DNA from: Gnetum montanum
Taxonomy: Eukaryota; Streptophyta; Gnetopsida; Gnetales; Gnetaceae
Assembly (NCBI GenBank): GCA_015680685.1
Contig: MNCI01029067.1
Location: 109,389-173,388 of the forward strand
Direction of reading: 5' to 3'
Length of the DNA: 64,000 nt
The notes under the pieces were generated by a model. It was given only the letters and a program-made list of their open reading frames with translations, did no database searches and was not told where the DNA came from. Numbering within the stretch: position 1 is the stretch's first letter; every line of letters starts with the position of its first letter. The translations under genes were made by a program, and so were the position numbers. This document shows positions 10,912 through 21,841 of this stretch, in pieces.

Positions 10912-12747
10912 CCATTGAAGGCCCTTAATTCTTTCTAAGTTTTTGTTTTACACAATTTTGTTTGCACATTTCTTTAATCTTTCTTGTTTTTGTTTTACAC
11001 CATCGTTCATATTTTTACCATTTCTTTGTGTGATTACTTTATTTTGTTCATCACCTAATAAGTGTTCATGATGGTGGCATGAATAATACGATATTGATTG
11101 CTAAGTTTTGGATTTTACCTTTGAAGTATGATGTTGATATTAAGGTATGGTTCTTTTGATTAAATAGGCAATGAGTCCACGTCGTTCATACATCCATAAA
11201 ATCCTATGGTCTCCATTGGCTTGGAACTCTACAGTCCCTTTCTCTAATAAAACTGTTAACGAATTGGTGGCTGGGTATTTCTCAAACTAAGGAAGGACTC
11301 AAAGGATGAAAAGGGTGTGACTTCAAGGGTATTCGATGCATTTGTGTTGGCTATTCTCTTGAGTTCCTAGATGCTTTTTTCTTGGGTTTTCCACCATTAC
11401 AACCATTCATCAAATCATCGGAAGTTGAGTACATAAAAATAAGTCTTTGCATGGTGTGGTTCTCATGCAAAAAAACACAAAAAAAGGAGTGAGAATTCAA
11501 AGCACACCCCTTAGACACCATAATGAACTTGGGCTACATGAATTGGTTATGGCACTGGAAAGACATGTTACCCATGCCTGAAGGTTCTCTCTAACTAAGA
11601 CCCTTTCTTACTTCCTAATTCTCCATCTCGCTCTCCTTGGAATGGTGGTGACCTTTTGTCGAAGCAGTCTTGTTACTTCAAGAGGATAGGATGGTCAAAT
11701 GTGTTGATGGGAAGTCATAAATGTGGTTTGTTGAGTTTGAATTTGGAATGAGTTCTACTCGATCACATTAACCATTAAACATACACAAGGGACTTTACAC
11801 AACCTTGTTCTTGGGTTTCCATTCCACTCTCTGCTCTCCACCTTTCTTTTCCATTTTTCACCTCATTTCCAGTTTTATCATTAGTCTGTATCTTGGTTGA
11901 TGCATTGTTTTTCCTTGGTAAGTTCTTGAGGGTAAGTTTTTAACTCTTTCTTCCAAATGAAATTCCTAGAGCCTACAGATTGTTTGGTTTGTGAGTCTGT
12001 TAGGGCATCAAAGGCGTGAACCTGCTTTGGGGAGGACCCACTGACATTTCTTTTTGATGCATTTGTTAACTTCTTTCCCTTAAACATTTCCTGCAATCAA
12101 CAATTTTTTGTTTCATCCCCATGTATGACATCCATTTTATTGGCATTGTCGTTGTTGCTTTTTCTCCACCTTTCTTATTCCTTATCTTTTTCCATCCTCT
12201 TGCTACCGAAGGTTCGCTCTTAATCATGGGGGCCTGGGCATAAATTTTTCAATTTTTCCTAACCCCTACACCTTAGGTAGTCACTAGTGTTAAAACTCTA
12301 CAATCACTATCCACCATAACCACAACTTAGCCAATGCACTTTACATCGAGGCAAGGTATCAACTGCATTATGATTTATCTACCCTCGCTCATTTATGATT
12401 GTGTTGTGTGTGTAGATGACGATCATACAACAATGGAGTGGGCTAAGAGGAAACACTCAGGATAGACCGGAATTAGAAAATTTAGGAAAATAGCAAGATT
12501 GGTGACGTGGCTATGGATAAACAACGGAAGGCACAATCTTGGCATCGACAGTAACACGTCTTATTCTTCTTTCTCTCTCCTTCTCTTCCAGCTGCCAAAT
12601 AAAGTTGGATGTCATTTATGTACAGTTTTGACCTTTGTGGTCATGAACACTAATGTTGTCATGTATTGTATTATTAATCCGTTCACCAGGCACATTGAGT
12701 CTGTCACCCCATTCCACCATCAATGGTCATTTAGTCAATAATCTCAT
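10912..12747 (+). other. Post-pol region of Element 1
   Basis: About 1.8 kb between integrase and the 3' LTR, where Athila-type elements keep an envelope-like ORF. Only short broken ORFs are present and none shows a membrane-protein pattern. The region is shared with Elements 3 and 4 and partly with 2 and 5 (for example the block around TTGGGGAGGACCCACTG near 12035). Two TCATGGGGG motifs occur, near 10886 and 12225, resembling the polypurine tract found just upstream of the 3' LTRs of Elements 3 and 4. Confidence 0.65.
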
Positions 12748-13449
12748 ACCTGATATCGCGGCCTGCCTCCTTGCCTATAAATAAGAGGCGGTGCCCTTGG
12801 TTTTCACATTAGACAATTAGTGCCTTGGCCAAAATCTTGCCATTTCTTTCCCCCAAAGTTAGAATTATTTTTATGAGCCCGTAGTAGGAGTCATAGAGTG
12901 AACGAATCTTTATTTGAGCATTGTGTACTTGAGCACACTTTGTGTATGGCAATAAAGATGAACTTTATGATAAACCTTGCAGAATATAGAATAGATTAAT
13001 TAGTGTTAATTATTATTTAATGCTTTCCTAGTTGATTAATGATTTCTCACCCTACAACTCTTTTAGTTAAATACACTCAATACAACCACTTCGAGCATGC
13101 GTGTGGTGCTTCGTAACCCAGTGACGATTAGTGTTTGGTAATCTTACGGTAGGTGGGAACGGATACTGGTGTTAAGAGTAATTAGAAGTTAGTTAATAAA
13201 TAGTTAAATTAGATTAGTTACTTAGTTATCTATCTTTCCCTCCTTACTATCGCATGATATAAAACACATAAAAGTCATAAAAATCATATGCCTCAAACTT
13301 ACTTAACCATACAGCCATGACACACAAGTAAGTTTGGGAAGACAACAATTAACCAACCCATTATTTTTCCACAAAGGCCCATAGGCACTTCATCTTTGGA
13401 ATTCGACCACATCGTGCGTGAAACGTTCATATTCGTATGGTTGAGCGTA
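12748..13449 (+). repeat. 3' LTR of Element 1, truncated at both ends
   Basis: It aligns with the 5' LTR from its CCGATATTGTGG position (here CTGATATCGCGG) to TTGAGCGTA. The first 65 bp or so and the last 25 bp are missing. The TATA box is at 12776. Many single-base differences from the 5' LTR indicate an old insertion. Confidence 0.8.
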
Positions 13450-13482
13450 TGCTTTACTTAGTTTCATGGATGGTTTTTCGAG

Positions 13483-14860
13483 CATTAAAAAAGGTTATCA
13501 AAGGTGCGTGGGATAGCAAAGGGACCAAATATCAACAAAGAATCCAATTTAGATGGTTACATGCTGACAAATTGAATTAGTTTCATAAACTCAGAAGATA
13601 ATTTTGAAAGTTAAGATCTCTTTGTCATCTCAAAAATCTAGAAAAACAAATAAAGTAAAATCCACAATGTTCATATAGAATTTTGAAAAATTACTTTACC
13701 AAAGCCGAGTATGCACTTCAGGGCAAAATCTGTTAAAAAAGATTAAATCAACCTGCAAGTGCCCTTACGAACTAAAATTTCTTTGCTTTATTTTTTTATC
13801 TTTATTAAAAGATGTAACCAGGTTGATGGCACTTATTGCAGACTTGCAGTAACTTTGATAAGTCATGGACCACTTTCGCACAAATAACTAAGATAAATGA
13901 CCATGATCAACGAAGCCCTTTCGGTTCATTTTTTCTGCAAAATTTCCAAGATTCCCATCACGCCGACTGGTCAACAAAAACTATATTATTTATTGCCATG
14001 CAACCCACAGCTATTGGTGAGTCCCGCTGCGCTCAACTGTCCACAAAATTTTTACGGCTCCGCGTTAGGATGAGTGGTACTAAATCCAGATTCTTTGTTC
14101 CTGGCAGTACACAACCATTACGGGACTCGGTTCAATCGTACCCAAAAGTATGGCGAGCAGTGTTGGAATTTGATGCATAAAATATGCGTTTTTTATATAT
14201 GTAACATGACGAAAAATTGCCTGGTGATGATGCTTTTCGATTTTATTATGTGTCATTTATAAATTATTTTTCTTAAAATTAACTGATGTATTAAATTATT
14301 GAAAACTAGTTGTGATTAATATTGAACTACAACTCAAAGCCAAATTGCCACTTGTCCGAGGCATCTAGCTACCACCTAATCTTACTAAAAGTATCTATGT
14401 TAAAATTTTGGGTAACCACCTAATCTTACTAAAAGTATCTATGTTAAAATATCGGGTAATTCAAATAGTCATCAACTTATTTTAAATTCTAAAATTATTT
14501 TTAAAATTGTTTTGATTTTAATGAATTATAATTTATAATAATTGGTTATTAAATTTATTTTGGTGAAAATTTTATGAGAAGAAATTATTGTTTAAAATTT
14601 TAAACATGGAAGACATGAAAAACGTTTTTAAGACTTTAAACTATTATTTTTATCACTTTGCTTTTAAAAAAAGTTGTGTTTAGACTCTTTTATTTTAGAA
14701 ATGCATTAAAAAAATTTGAGATGCCTTTTATTATTTTGAATTTCCATGCTTGCTGGTGAGACACTTCAAAAATTTCAGATTCTTTAATCCTAGGAATGAT
14801 TTTTTAAAATATTTTATTGAGTCACTAATCACACTAGCCTTAAAAGAGAATGACCATGGC
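13483..14860 (+). repeat. Repeat R1, copy A
   Basis: It shares long blocks with 59297-60300 and about 61900-63110: AAAGGTTATCAAAGG at the start, ACAAAGAATCCA, CAACCTGCAAGTG near 13750, AACTATATTATTTAT near 13980, GCTCCGCGTTAGGATGAGT near 14057, and CAGATTCTTTAATCCTA near 14778. Sequence from 14180 to 14750 is not found in the other copies and is probably an insertion. No transposase or reverse transcriptase is visible. The short ORFs here come from the repeat. Confidence 0.65.
14371..14458. repeat. 44 bp tandem duplication
   Basis: Two copies starting at 14371 and 14415, each beginning ACCACCTAATCTTACTAAAA and differing at two or three positions. A simple recent duplication with no coding meaning visible. 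Confidence 0.85.
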
Positions 14861-17558
14861 CACGGTTAGGATTATGGGTATAGCAAAATCAATAAAACAA
14901 ATAAAAACTTTTTTATTAAGTATTTTTGCAAACTCCATGCTGTGTCCTAAAGTAATAGTGGAGTGATTTTGTCTAAAACTTGCTTGACAATTTACTTTGA
15001 CTTGGTTAATTTCAGCCCAAAAATTTAACAAAAATATTTCTCATAATAATTGCTAAAATTATTTTTATCCCCTTCTTATATAATAAGATAGACTTATTTT
15101 TCAATACAAATCTTTGATACACTGCTGAATTTAATTCATGCCAAATTTCTCTATGGGTACCCACTTCAATCAATTTTGTACTTGGATTTTCTGCGACGAT
15201 TTCAGGCAGCATAGAAATAAATATATAGGCTTTATCAGCTCTACTGAAGATGCTTTAGTCAGTTTCAATCCTTTTAATGCTTTACGTTGAAGTGTTTGTC
15301 GTGTAAACGTCGGCGTTCCCCATGCGCATTGTTTTCCGCTGTCGTTATGTCAAATATTTTTTTTTGCATTGTTGTGTGGACATATGGATATTCCACAGAT
15401 GCCTTTGAGCCTAGACTGGATTACACTTGGAGTGTCTGTTTTATCGCCATTCAGGAGCCACGTATAGCGTAAACAAATTTTTTTTAGAAAAAAAAAAAGA
15501 CTAAGGTGGTTGGATGATACTATTTTCTCTTTTAAGGCTTCATATTATATGTTACTTTTCAAGGTCAAAGAAAAAAAAAAGACTAAAGTGGTTGGATGAT
15601 ACTTATCTATCACAAAAGATGAATGCAAGAAACTTTAGCTAAAATTAAGTAGACAAAGAAGAACCAAGCCATTTTTACTTGAATGGATTGCAAAGCTTAT
15701 CTCTTATGGTTTTCTCTCAATTAGCATTAGAAATAAATAGTTTTCTTTACTTTTTTAGCTTAATTTAAGCATAGCTATGTTTAAGTTAATAATATGTTTT
15801 GGAATAAGTTGTTTTCTCAAAACACTAAGGTTTAGCATGTTTTTGTTATTCTCATTGAATGAGATAGCTTCTGTAAGTATTAGTTTTAAATGAGCTTAAC
15901 ATGGAATTTATGTCTTCTTAAATTCAATTTTGGACCTTATGAATAATTTCTCGATCTTATATTTTTGCTCTATTTGGCATCATGCTTGCAAATTTAGCTT
16001 TGAAAAGTTTATTAACAAATAGCTCAAGCTAGAAGAATGACATACTCTATAAAACTTGTTCATTTACTAGTATAGCTACGTAGAACTTAAATTTAAATAA
16101 GTAAAAAGCTATTGATGTTTACTATTTATGTTTAGAGTTAGCTAAAAGAGAAAGTTAATGGTTAAACAAGACAACATTTTCTTTGAAGTATTTGGCCATT
16201 AATATAGATTTAGCCATAATTAGCTCAATTAAACCATCAAAAGCTATTTAGGGATATTCATACATTGATGAAATCAAAAACTAACAACTACCTTAAACAA
16301 GTTATCTATATTGCGTTGGAGTAGGGTCATAATCCTACACCAAAAAAAAAAATAAAAATTCCTGGCATTCAAGCATTGCCAAGATGAAGACTATAATGGC
16401 AACTACAAACCAAGAAAAAATAATAATAAAATGTAAACAATGGCAAGTGATTTTTCTAATATTATACTCAATTTTCATTTTCAAAATGACCAAGTCAAGT
16501 ATGGTTTTAATATTTTCCTACTTGAGTTTGAGCATAAAAACTCCAAAAAATAGCATCACAAGATAAATTTCTAGCTTCTAGATGCCTCTAGAGACCATTT
16601 TCGCTAATAACCTAGTATATGAGCCCCATTTTTGGTGACCTTAAAAACAGTTCAAGAGTAAACATTTTTCTAAGTGTTGGAGGTAACCTTGATTTTGCAT
16701 TACTGTCACCCTTGGACCACTACTCCCATATTAGATACAGTCTTGGATCATCCTATCCACATCACCTATACCGAAACTACTTCTTAATCCCTAATTTGAA
16801 CCATGAACAACTTGTCCACAACACTTTCGACATGACAAGCATAAAATTTTAACATTTTGGCATGTTGACATCAGTGTCAAAACTTGCACCATGATTCCCA
16901 ACACATCCAATGCATATCTCACCTACATTTCAACTTTAATCTTAGCTTTCTAAGTTCTTTGGTGAGCAATTGACATCAATTGTAATGCTCTAAATAATAA
17001 TTATAACAAGTTTAAGGGTATTCTTTGTAGTCAAGACTAAAAAGTTTTTTGACTTATACATGTCTTTTTGATGCTGATGTCAATGTCAATGTTAGCATTA
17101 CCCTTTGGGAAGATGTTCATGTTCACCATCTAACAACATTCCCTTAGTGTGCAAGCTTCTCAGGTCTCAAAACCATCATTATGGCTTATTTGGGCTTCAC
17201 TTTAGGCATCCCAAAGGTTGATGATGTCAACTTGAAAAAAGAACAGACATTTTTTAACTTCCTAGTTGATGCTAACATTGATGTCATTGTTAGTGTCAAT
17301 GTTAGCATCAATGCTAGGAGGACTGGCACCTTGACATCCTTGACCATCAAACTCTATAGTTGACATCATATCCCAATCTCATGAGCTCCTTAACATTATC
17401 TTGACGTGGTTTGACATAAATTTGGGTGTCAAATAAGGTTTTGAAGGCTTAGAGCTATAACTTAACAAAATTAGAAAATTTTTTCTATGTCCTAGTGACA
17501 CTGACATTAATGCTAATGTTAATGTTACCTATTCACACTCCTAGTCTTTCCAAGTTCA
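14861..17558. other. AT-rich spacer with minor repeats
   Basis: No recognised gene. The minus strand at about 15054-15212 reads MLPEIVAENPST and VGTHREIWHELN, protein-like but unmatched, and may be a lost exon. A direct repeat (AAAAAGACTAAGGTGGTTGG and a near copy) starts at about 15486 and 15569. From 17070 to 17520 there are degenerate GATGTCAATGTTAGC words, including a perfect 14 bp inverted repeat at 17268-17309. A block at 16363-16460 recurs near 54853-54960. Confidence 0.4.
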
Positions 17559-18528
17559 TGTTAGAGATAGTGTATCATGTGTCATGTGTTCAACAAGATA
17601 AACAAGAGAAAGAAAAGTTAGATTTTTACTTTATCATCACATCTAGCAAAAATACAAATTGGTTTTTACTCTATTAAAATGGATTGATGAGAGAATGCAT
17701 TCATTTTTTGCTCCAATTCATTCTCTTTTTTCATTATTTTTGTATTTTTATCATTGGAAAATGACTTCTCATTATCTCCAGGTATGGCCCAAACCTTTTT
17801 ATATCAATTTTATGGTCATACATTGATGTATATGATAATTTTGAGGACAATAAAAATTTGTTATGATTTTGCTATTATAAGTTGTCTCTTCAAATTTCCA
17901 AGCTCTAATTTCTCTTTTTAATTTATTTTATATCTCGTTCAATCCCATCCTTATTCACTCCCATGGATATATATTCCAAACCCTTATCTAATTCGGCCAA
18001 ACAATATTTATCATATCATTTATGCTGATTCAAGTGCTTCAATAAAAGGAAGTTAAAAAGTTGTGTCCAGGGCCACTCTTGTGTAACAAATTTTAATCAT
18101 TAAATCAACTTAACTTAATTCAAAAACATTTTGATAGGTAGATTATTGAACAAGCTTTGTATCAAGTATTTACTCATTTTATAACTCTCTTATATCGCAC
18201 AGCTATTCATATCATAAATTCATAATTTCCATTCTAGATGTTTGAGAGGTTTATTTAAGATTCCTTTCTTGGGTAATATTTGAATTATCAAATAAATTCC
18301 AATTAATCTAAAATTTTATAGACTTATAGATTTTAGAACATGCTTTCTGCCAAGCCTAAGATCATGCCAAAAATCATTTTAATTGCAAAGATATTGCAAC
18401 TACAAAATTAAAAAAAAAATTCAATTTTTCATAGTTGGGCTACCCTCATCATCCAATATATTAGGCTATCAAAAAATTTGTGAAAATAAAAAATTATTTT
18501 AAATTAAGTTACATCAAAAAATAAAAAT
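17559..18528 (+). repeat. 5' LTR of copia element A
   Basis: It starts TGTTAGAGATAG and ends just before the primer site. Blocks such as CATTATTTTTGTATTTTTAT and CTTCAAATTTCCAAGCTC recur in order in the LTRs at 19745 and 52773. The 3' terminal dinucleotide is not a clean CA, so the end is accurate only to about 15 bp. Confidence 0.72.
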
Positions 18529-18541
18529 TGGTATCAAAGCC
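18529..18541 (+). other. Primer binding site, initiator tRNA-Met type
   Basis: TGGTATCAAAGCC differs at one base from TGGTATCAGAGCC, the standard primer site of Ty1/copia elements. Confidence 0.8.
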
Positions 18542-18838
18542 AAATTTAGAGAAAAATGGATTCTAATAGAATAAGATGGAACTACAATAAGAGAAATCTA
18601 ATTCCTCAATGCAAATTTTATAATAAGAGAAGACACATGTATGAAGACTAATGGAAGAGAATAAGGTGTGAAATCTATTTTCAACAATAGATAAGGAAAG
18701 AATGAAATGTAAACAAAAAGAAAGGTGCTGATGTTGAAGAAAAACTTGATCAAGAAAATCATTTGTATCTAAAGGTTGTTATTGTAGTTAATCAAGATAC
18801 ATAAGTTATTGAGAGTGGGTGCTTTAATCCCATGACTT

Positions 18839-19420
18839 ATGTGACATCCCATCCTCAAATGTCATGGAAAATGTCAAATATACGATATATTAGACATTAT
18901 GTATACAAAGAAAATATACCAAATGTGAAATATAAGTGATATTTGACATTATGTATGAAAAAAATAATAGGAAAAATGAAGAAATAGAAAGAAAAGAATG
19001 CTTTATTGATATGGAATAGTGTATCCAGATTGTGCTCCAAAAGTGTCTGTTTGGGTTTTCTTCCTTTGTCATCTATCCCTTAGAGGCAATCCAACACTAC
19101 CACCATGGTTAGGCCTATAATCTGGCTAGAAGGGATGGCCAATCCACTTCTTCTCCTGCTTCACCCAGCTTCCTGTGACTTGCTTGTACCAGCTCCACCA
19201 CTCCATGCCTAGCATGACCTCTAACCTAGGTATAATTGTGTTAGGTCAAATCCCGAAAGGTTGCCTTAAGAGACACGTCCTTCATTACAACATGCCTTTT
19301 TGGATCTTAGTCATAACTACATCAATGAGGTTTTTAAATTTCTTTACAACTATGTTGAGGTATTATAACCATACAACAAATCCTTTGTGATTTTCTATAC
19401 TTAATAAAAATTTGTAGTAA
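18839..19420. other. Unassigned block inside copia element A
   Basis: This lies between the decayed gag and the integrase start and is richer in G+C than its surroundings near 19085-19300. It begins TGTGACATCCCATCCTC, a style of LTR start known from chromovirus-type Ty3 elements, so it may be a nested LTR fragment. No second copy is present to test this. Confidence 0.3.
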
Positions 19421-19430
19421 ATTTCTTAAC

Positions 19431-19745
19431 ATGGAAGCTATAGAAAATTGCATAGTCAGACTCTTCAACAAGAAGGTATTAACTGTTACTAAAGTTCACC
19501 ATATTCCTCAATTGTCTAACTCTTTGCTTTTAGTGGAAAAAATGTCAAATAAAGGCATTAAAATTAGCCTTGAAAGTAAAACTTGCAACATAACCATTAC
19601 AACTAATCCACATGAACCTTGCAGGTTCCATGTCAATCACTTCCATTAGAGGAGCTAATTATTTCTTTGTAATGATAGTTATCTATTCCAAATTTACATG
19701 GATCTATAATTTAACAAGCAAAGATAAAACATCTAACAAGTTTAA
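19431..19745 (+). pseudogene. Copia GAG-pre-integrase and integrase start
   Basis: The translation NKKVLTVTKVHHIPQLSNSL, then VEKMSNKGIKISLESKTC, matches the segment between protease and integrase in copia Pol (HVPxLxxNLLSVGQL). After a frameshift, TSIRGANYFFVMIVIYSKFT and WIYNLTSKDKTSNKFK match the first part of the integrase core, with the catalytic Asp position reading VI instead of ID. The match ends at the 3' LTR junction. Confidence 0.75.
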
Positions 19746-20316
19746 AATTGACTCTATCATCATATCCACCAAAAAGACAAATTGATGTTTACTCTATTAA
19801 AATGAATTGATGAGTAGATATACTTGATTTCTTCTCTAATTCATCCTCTTTTTCATTATTTTTGTATTTTTATCATTGGGGAATAACTTCTCATTATCTC
19901 TAGGTATGGCCCAAATCCTTTTATATATTTTTTATGGTCATACATTGATGATAGTTTTCAAGATAATAAAAGATTGTTATGAATTTTCTCTCATAATTCT
20001 CTTCAAATTCCTAGGCTCTAATTCCTCTTTTTAATTTATTTCATATCTTATTCAATCCCATCCTCATTCACTCTCATAATATCTATTCCAAATCCTCATC
20101 TAATTAGGCTAAATAATCTTCATCATATCCTCTATCATGATTCATGTGTTTCAATAGAAAGATGTTAATCAATGACATTCTAGGCCACTTTTATGTAACA
20201 AATTTCAACCATCAACTGAATTCCAAATTTTGTATATAGGTAGATAGTTAAAAGAGCATTGTATCAAGTATTCACTCACTTCATAACTTTCTTGGATCGC
20301 AGAGAATATATCAAAA
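19745..20316 (+). repeat. 3' LTR of copia element A, truncated
   Basis: It aligns with the 5' LTR from its position about 17630 to about 18210. Both termini are missing. Confidence 0.7.
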
Positions 20317-20379
20317 TGAATTCACAAAGGAAATATATGATGAAATTCCTTGGTAAATATTATTTCTAGATGATGATAT

Positions 20380-20760
20380 ATTAGTGGATACAACTTAAAG
20401 CAAAGATTACTAATAAAATGAAAAAGTGGAAACATGCCCTAAAATCAAGACTTAAAAATTAGTAAAATTAAGACTAAATATATAGAATGCAATTTCAATA
20501 AAAGCATCAATGGTGGTAAGATAAAAGTAACAATTTTAGGCCAAAAAATCCCTTGCTATAAAAAGTTTCACTAGCTATGATCAATACTCCAATTAGACAG
20601 TGAAATTGATAAAGATATAATAAATAGGATTGAGGTAGGATGGTCAAAATGGAGATAGATTAGTGTTGTTCTATGTAATAAAAAAATCCCACTAAAACTA
20701 AAGAGAATATTTTACAAGATAACAATTAGATTTGTTATCTTATATGGTATTAAATGTTGA
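20380..20760 (+). pseudogene. RTE-type LINE reverse transcriptase, C-terminal part
   Basis: Frames combine to give NKMKKWKHALKSR, LKISKIKTKYIECNF, and then EVGWSKWR*ISVVLCNKKIP with LKLKRIFYKITIRFVILYG. This is the C-terminal run of RTE-clade reverse transcriptases (WRxxLE, KTEYMEC, VLCDRRIPLKLKGKFY). At least one frameshift and several stops are present. It abuts the broken 3' LTR of copia element A. Confidence 0.8.
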
Positions 20761-21535
20761 TAATATAAAAGAGACATGTGTTTCTTTCTTGTGTAAATCA
20801 AAAGCCTTTGAAGATGAGTTACATGTGTTTCTTTCTTGTGTTGTGACTACCCATATGATATAGCATTATAATGTTATAGCAAAAAACTAGATTATTTGTT
20901 TTTTCATGTCCCCATTGGTGCTTGGTCAATTCATAAAGTTTATCATTATTTTTTATAAAAATGTAATATCTATCCAATAAATTCTATAAGTCTTAGGAAG
21001 TAATAGAGCTTCCTTTCATTTTATCAAAGAGGTTCTTTTGCCTGTATTTTAGATGAAATGTTATTGGTGTTGCTGTATCTTTATTTATTTTATCTAAGCA
21101 TTTTTTATATAGTTTTTTTTAAAAAAAAATGTGTTGTAGAATGTTCTGCTCTCTAGGAAGGGGAAAAGCCAACATAATGGATCAATTTCTAGCAACTATA
21201 GGCTAGAAATTAAGCAAAAACCATAATAGCAAGATAGTTGGATGATTTAATACTATCCTTGTAGATGCAAGCAACCTTGTTTCTTAATGTTCCGGTCTTA
21301 ATGATTTCTAACCGCTTACAGAACTAAGAGAGAGGACTTTCATTACATGGGTAAATATTGTGCCACTGATTAAAGAACAAAAACAAGGGCAGTTACCGAC
21401 ATTTTGCTGGAACGCAGCAGAAAACCACAGATCATGCACGGGGCATGGCTTAACTTCTGTTAATTTGTTGACGATTTAAGCACTGCGTAGTGTGCAGTTG
21501 ATTCATGAAACAAGGCAAAGCCAAGCAAAGAACTG
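20761..21535. other. Intergenic sequence upstream of the peptide ORF
   Basis: AT-rich to about 21240, then more balanced in composition up to the ORF at 21563, as expected if that part is a host promoter. No clear TATA box stands out at the right distance. Confidence 0.35.
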
Positions 21536-21562
21536 GTGACCATCTGCACAAGTCATTCAACA

Positions 21563-21841
21563 ATGCATTTCTCCAAACCTTTTGTGTTTGTGAAGGTGTT
21601 CATTCTCATACTGATGATGCACAATAGTTGTACTCATGCAACTGATGATGCTTCTGCTCCTGCATCAGCCGTCCGTGTCATGGTGAAGCAGCATCAGCAC
21701 TACCGCTACTCTTCTTCTTCTTTGCAGGTTATGAAGAATCAGGAGGACGTTAATAATGACGATGCTTTGTTACTCCAGGATTACGGGTTTCCAGAGATTC
21801 AACTCCAGATGATGGATCTGATGCTCAGCATGCTCCTATAA
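21563..21841 (+). CDS. Candidate small secreted peptide precursor
   Basis: A 92-codon ORF from ATG 21563; an upstream in-frame ATG at 21536 would add nine residues. I prefer 21563 because it starts a good signal peptide: MHFSKPFVFVKVFILILMMH followed by SCTHA and a polar mature part. The mature part has VRVMVKQHQHYRYSSSSLQV and an acidic stretch EDVNNDDALLLQDYGF. The C-terminus is odd, rich in Met and Leu (MMDLMLSMLL). In another frame, 21781-21849 reads VSRDSTPDDGSDAQHAPINS, which looks more like the tail of a plant peptide hormone precursor. The family is not identified. It could be a chance ORF, but base composition and signal peptide favour a host gene or recent pseudogene. Confidence 0.45.
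   Translation: MHFSKPFVFVKVFILILMMHNSCTHATDDASAPASAVRVMVKQHQHYRYSSSSLQVMKNQEDVNNDDALLLQDYGFPEIQLQMMDLMLSMLL

Larger units (their letters stand above)
3829..13449 (+). mobile_element. Element 1: Ty3/gypsy retrotransposon, Athila/Tat-like, decayed
   Basis: A 9.6 kb element with 5' LTR (3829-4635), primer site, gag, protease, RT, RNase H, integrase, a long non-coding post-pol region and a truncated 3' LTR (12748-13449). The order PR-RT-RH-IN is that of Ty3/gypsy. The tRNA-Asp primer site, the FVDQVLD block in RT and the 1.8 kb after pol point to the non-chromodomain Athila/Tat group; I infer this lineage and no tree was made. All coding regions carry stops and frameshifts, so the copy is inactive. 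The bases before it are GTCAC; the matching duplicate is lost with the 3' end. Confidence 0.85.
17559..20316 (+). mobile_element. Copia element A, internally deleted
   Basis: A Ty1/copia element with 5' LTR (17559-18528), primer site for tRNA-Met, short decayed gag, an integrase fragment, and a 3' LTR (19745-20316) truncated at both ends. Reverse transcriptase and RNase H are missing: the internal region passes from the start of integrase straight into LTR sequence at about 19745. The 3' LTR ends where an RTE LINE fragment begins. Its LTR matches that of copia element B at 52773. Confidence 0.78.

Noticed and set aside
10912-12747. Envelope-like gene after pol in Element 1
   Set aside because: Expected by position in Athila-type elements, but no copy here (Elements 1, 3, 4) shows a membrane-spanning or signal sequence in a shared frame.
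13836-14180. 114-codon ORF
   Set aside because: Lies wholly within R1 copy A and is not conserved as an ORF in copies C and D.
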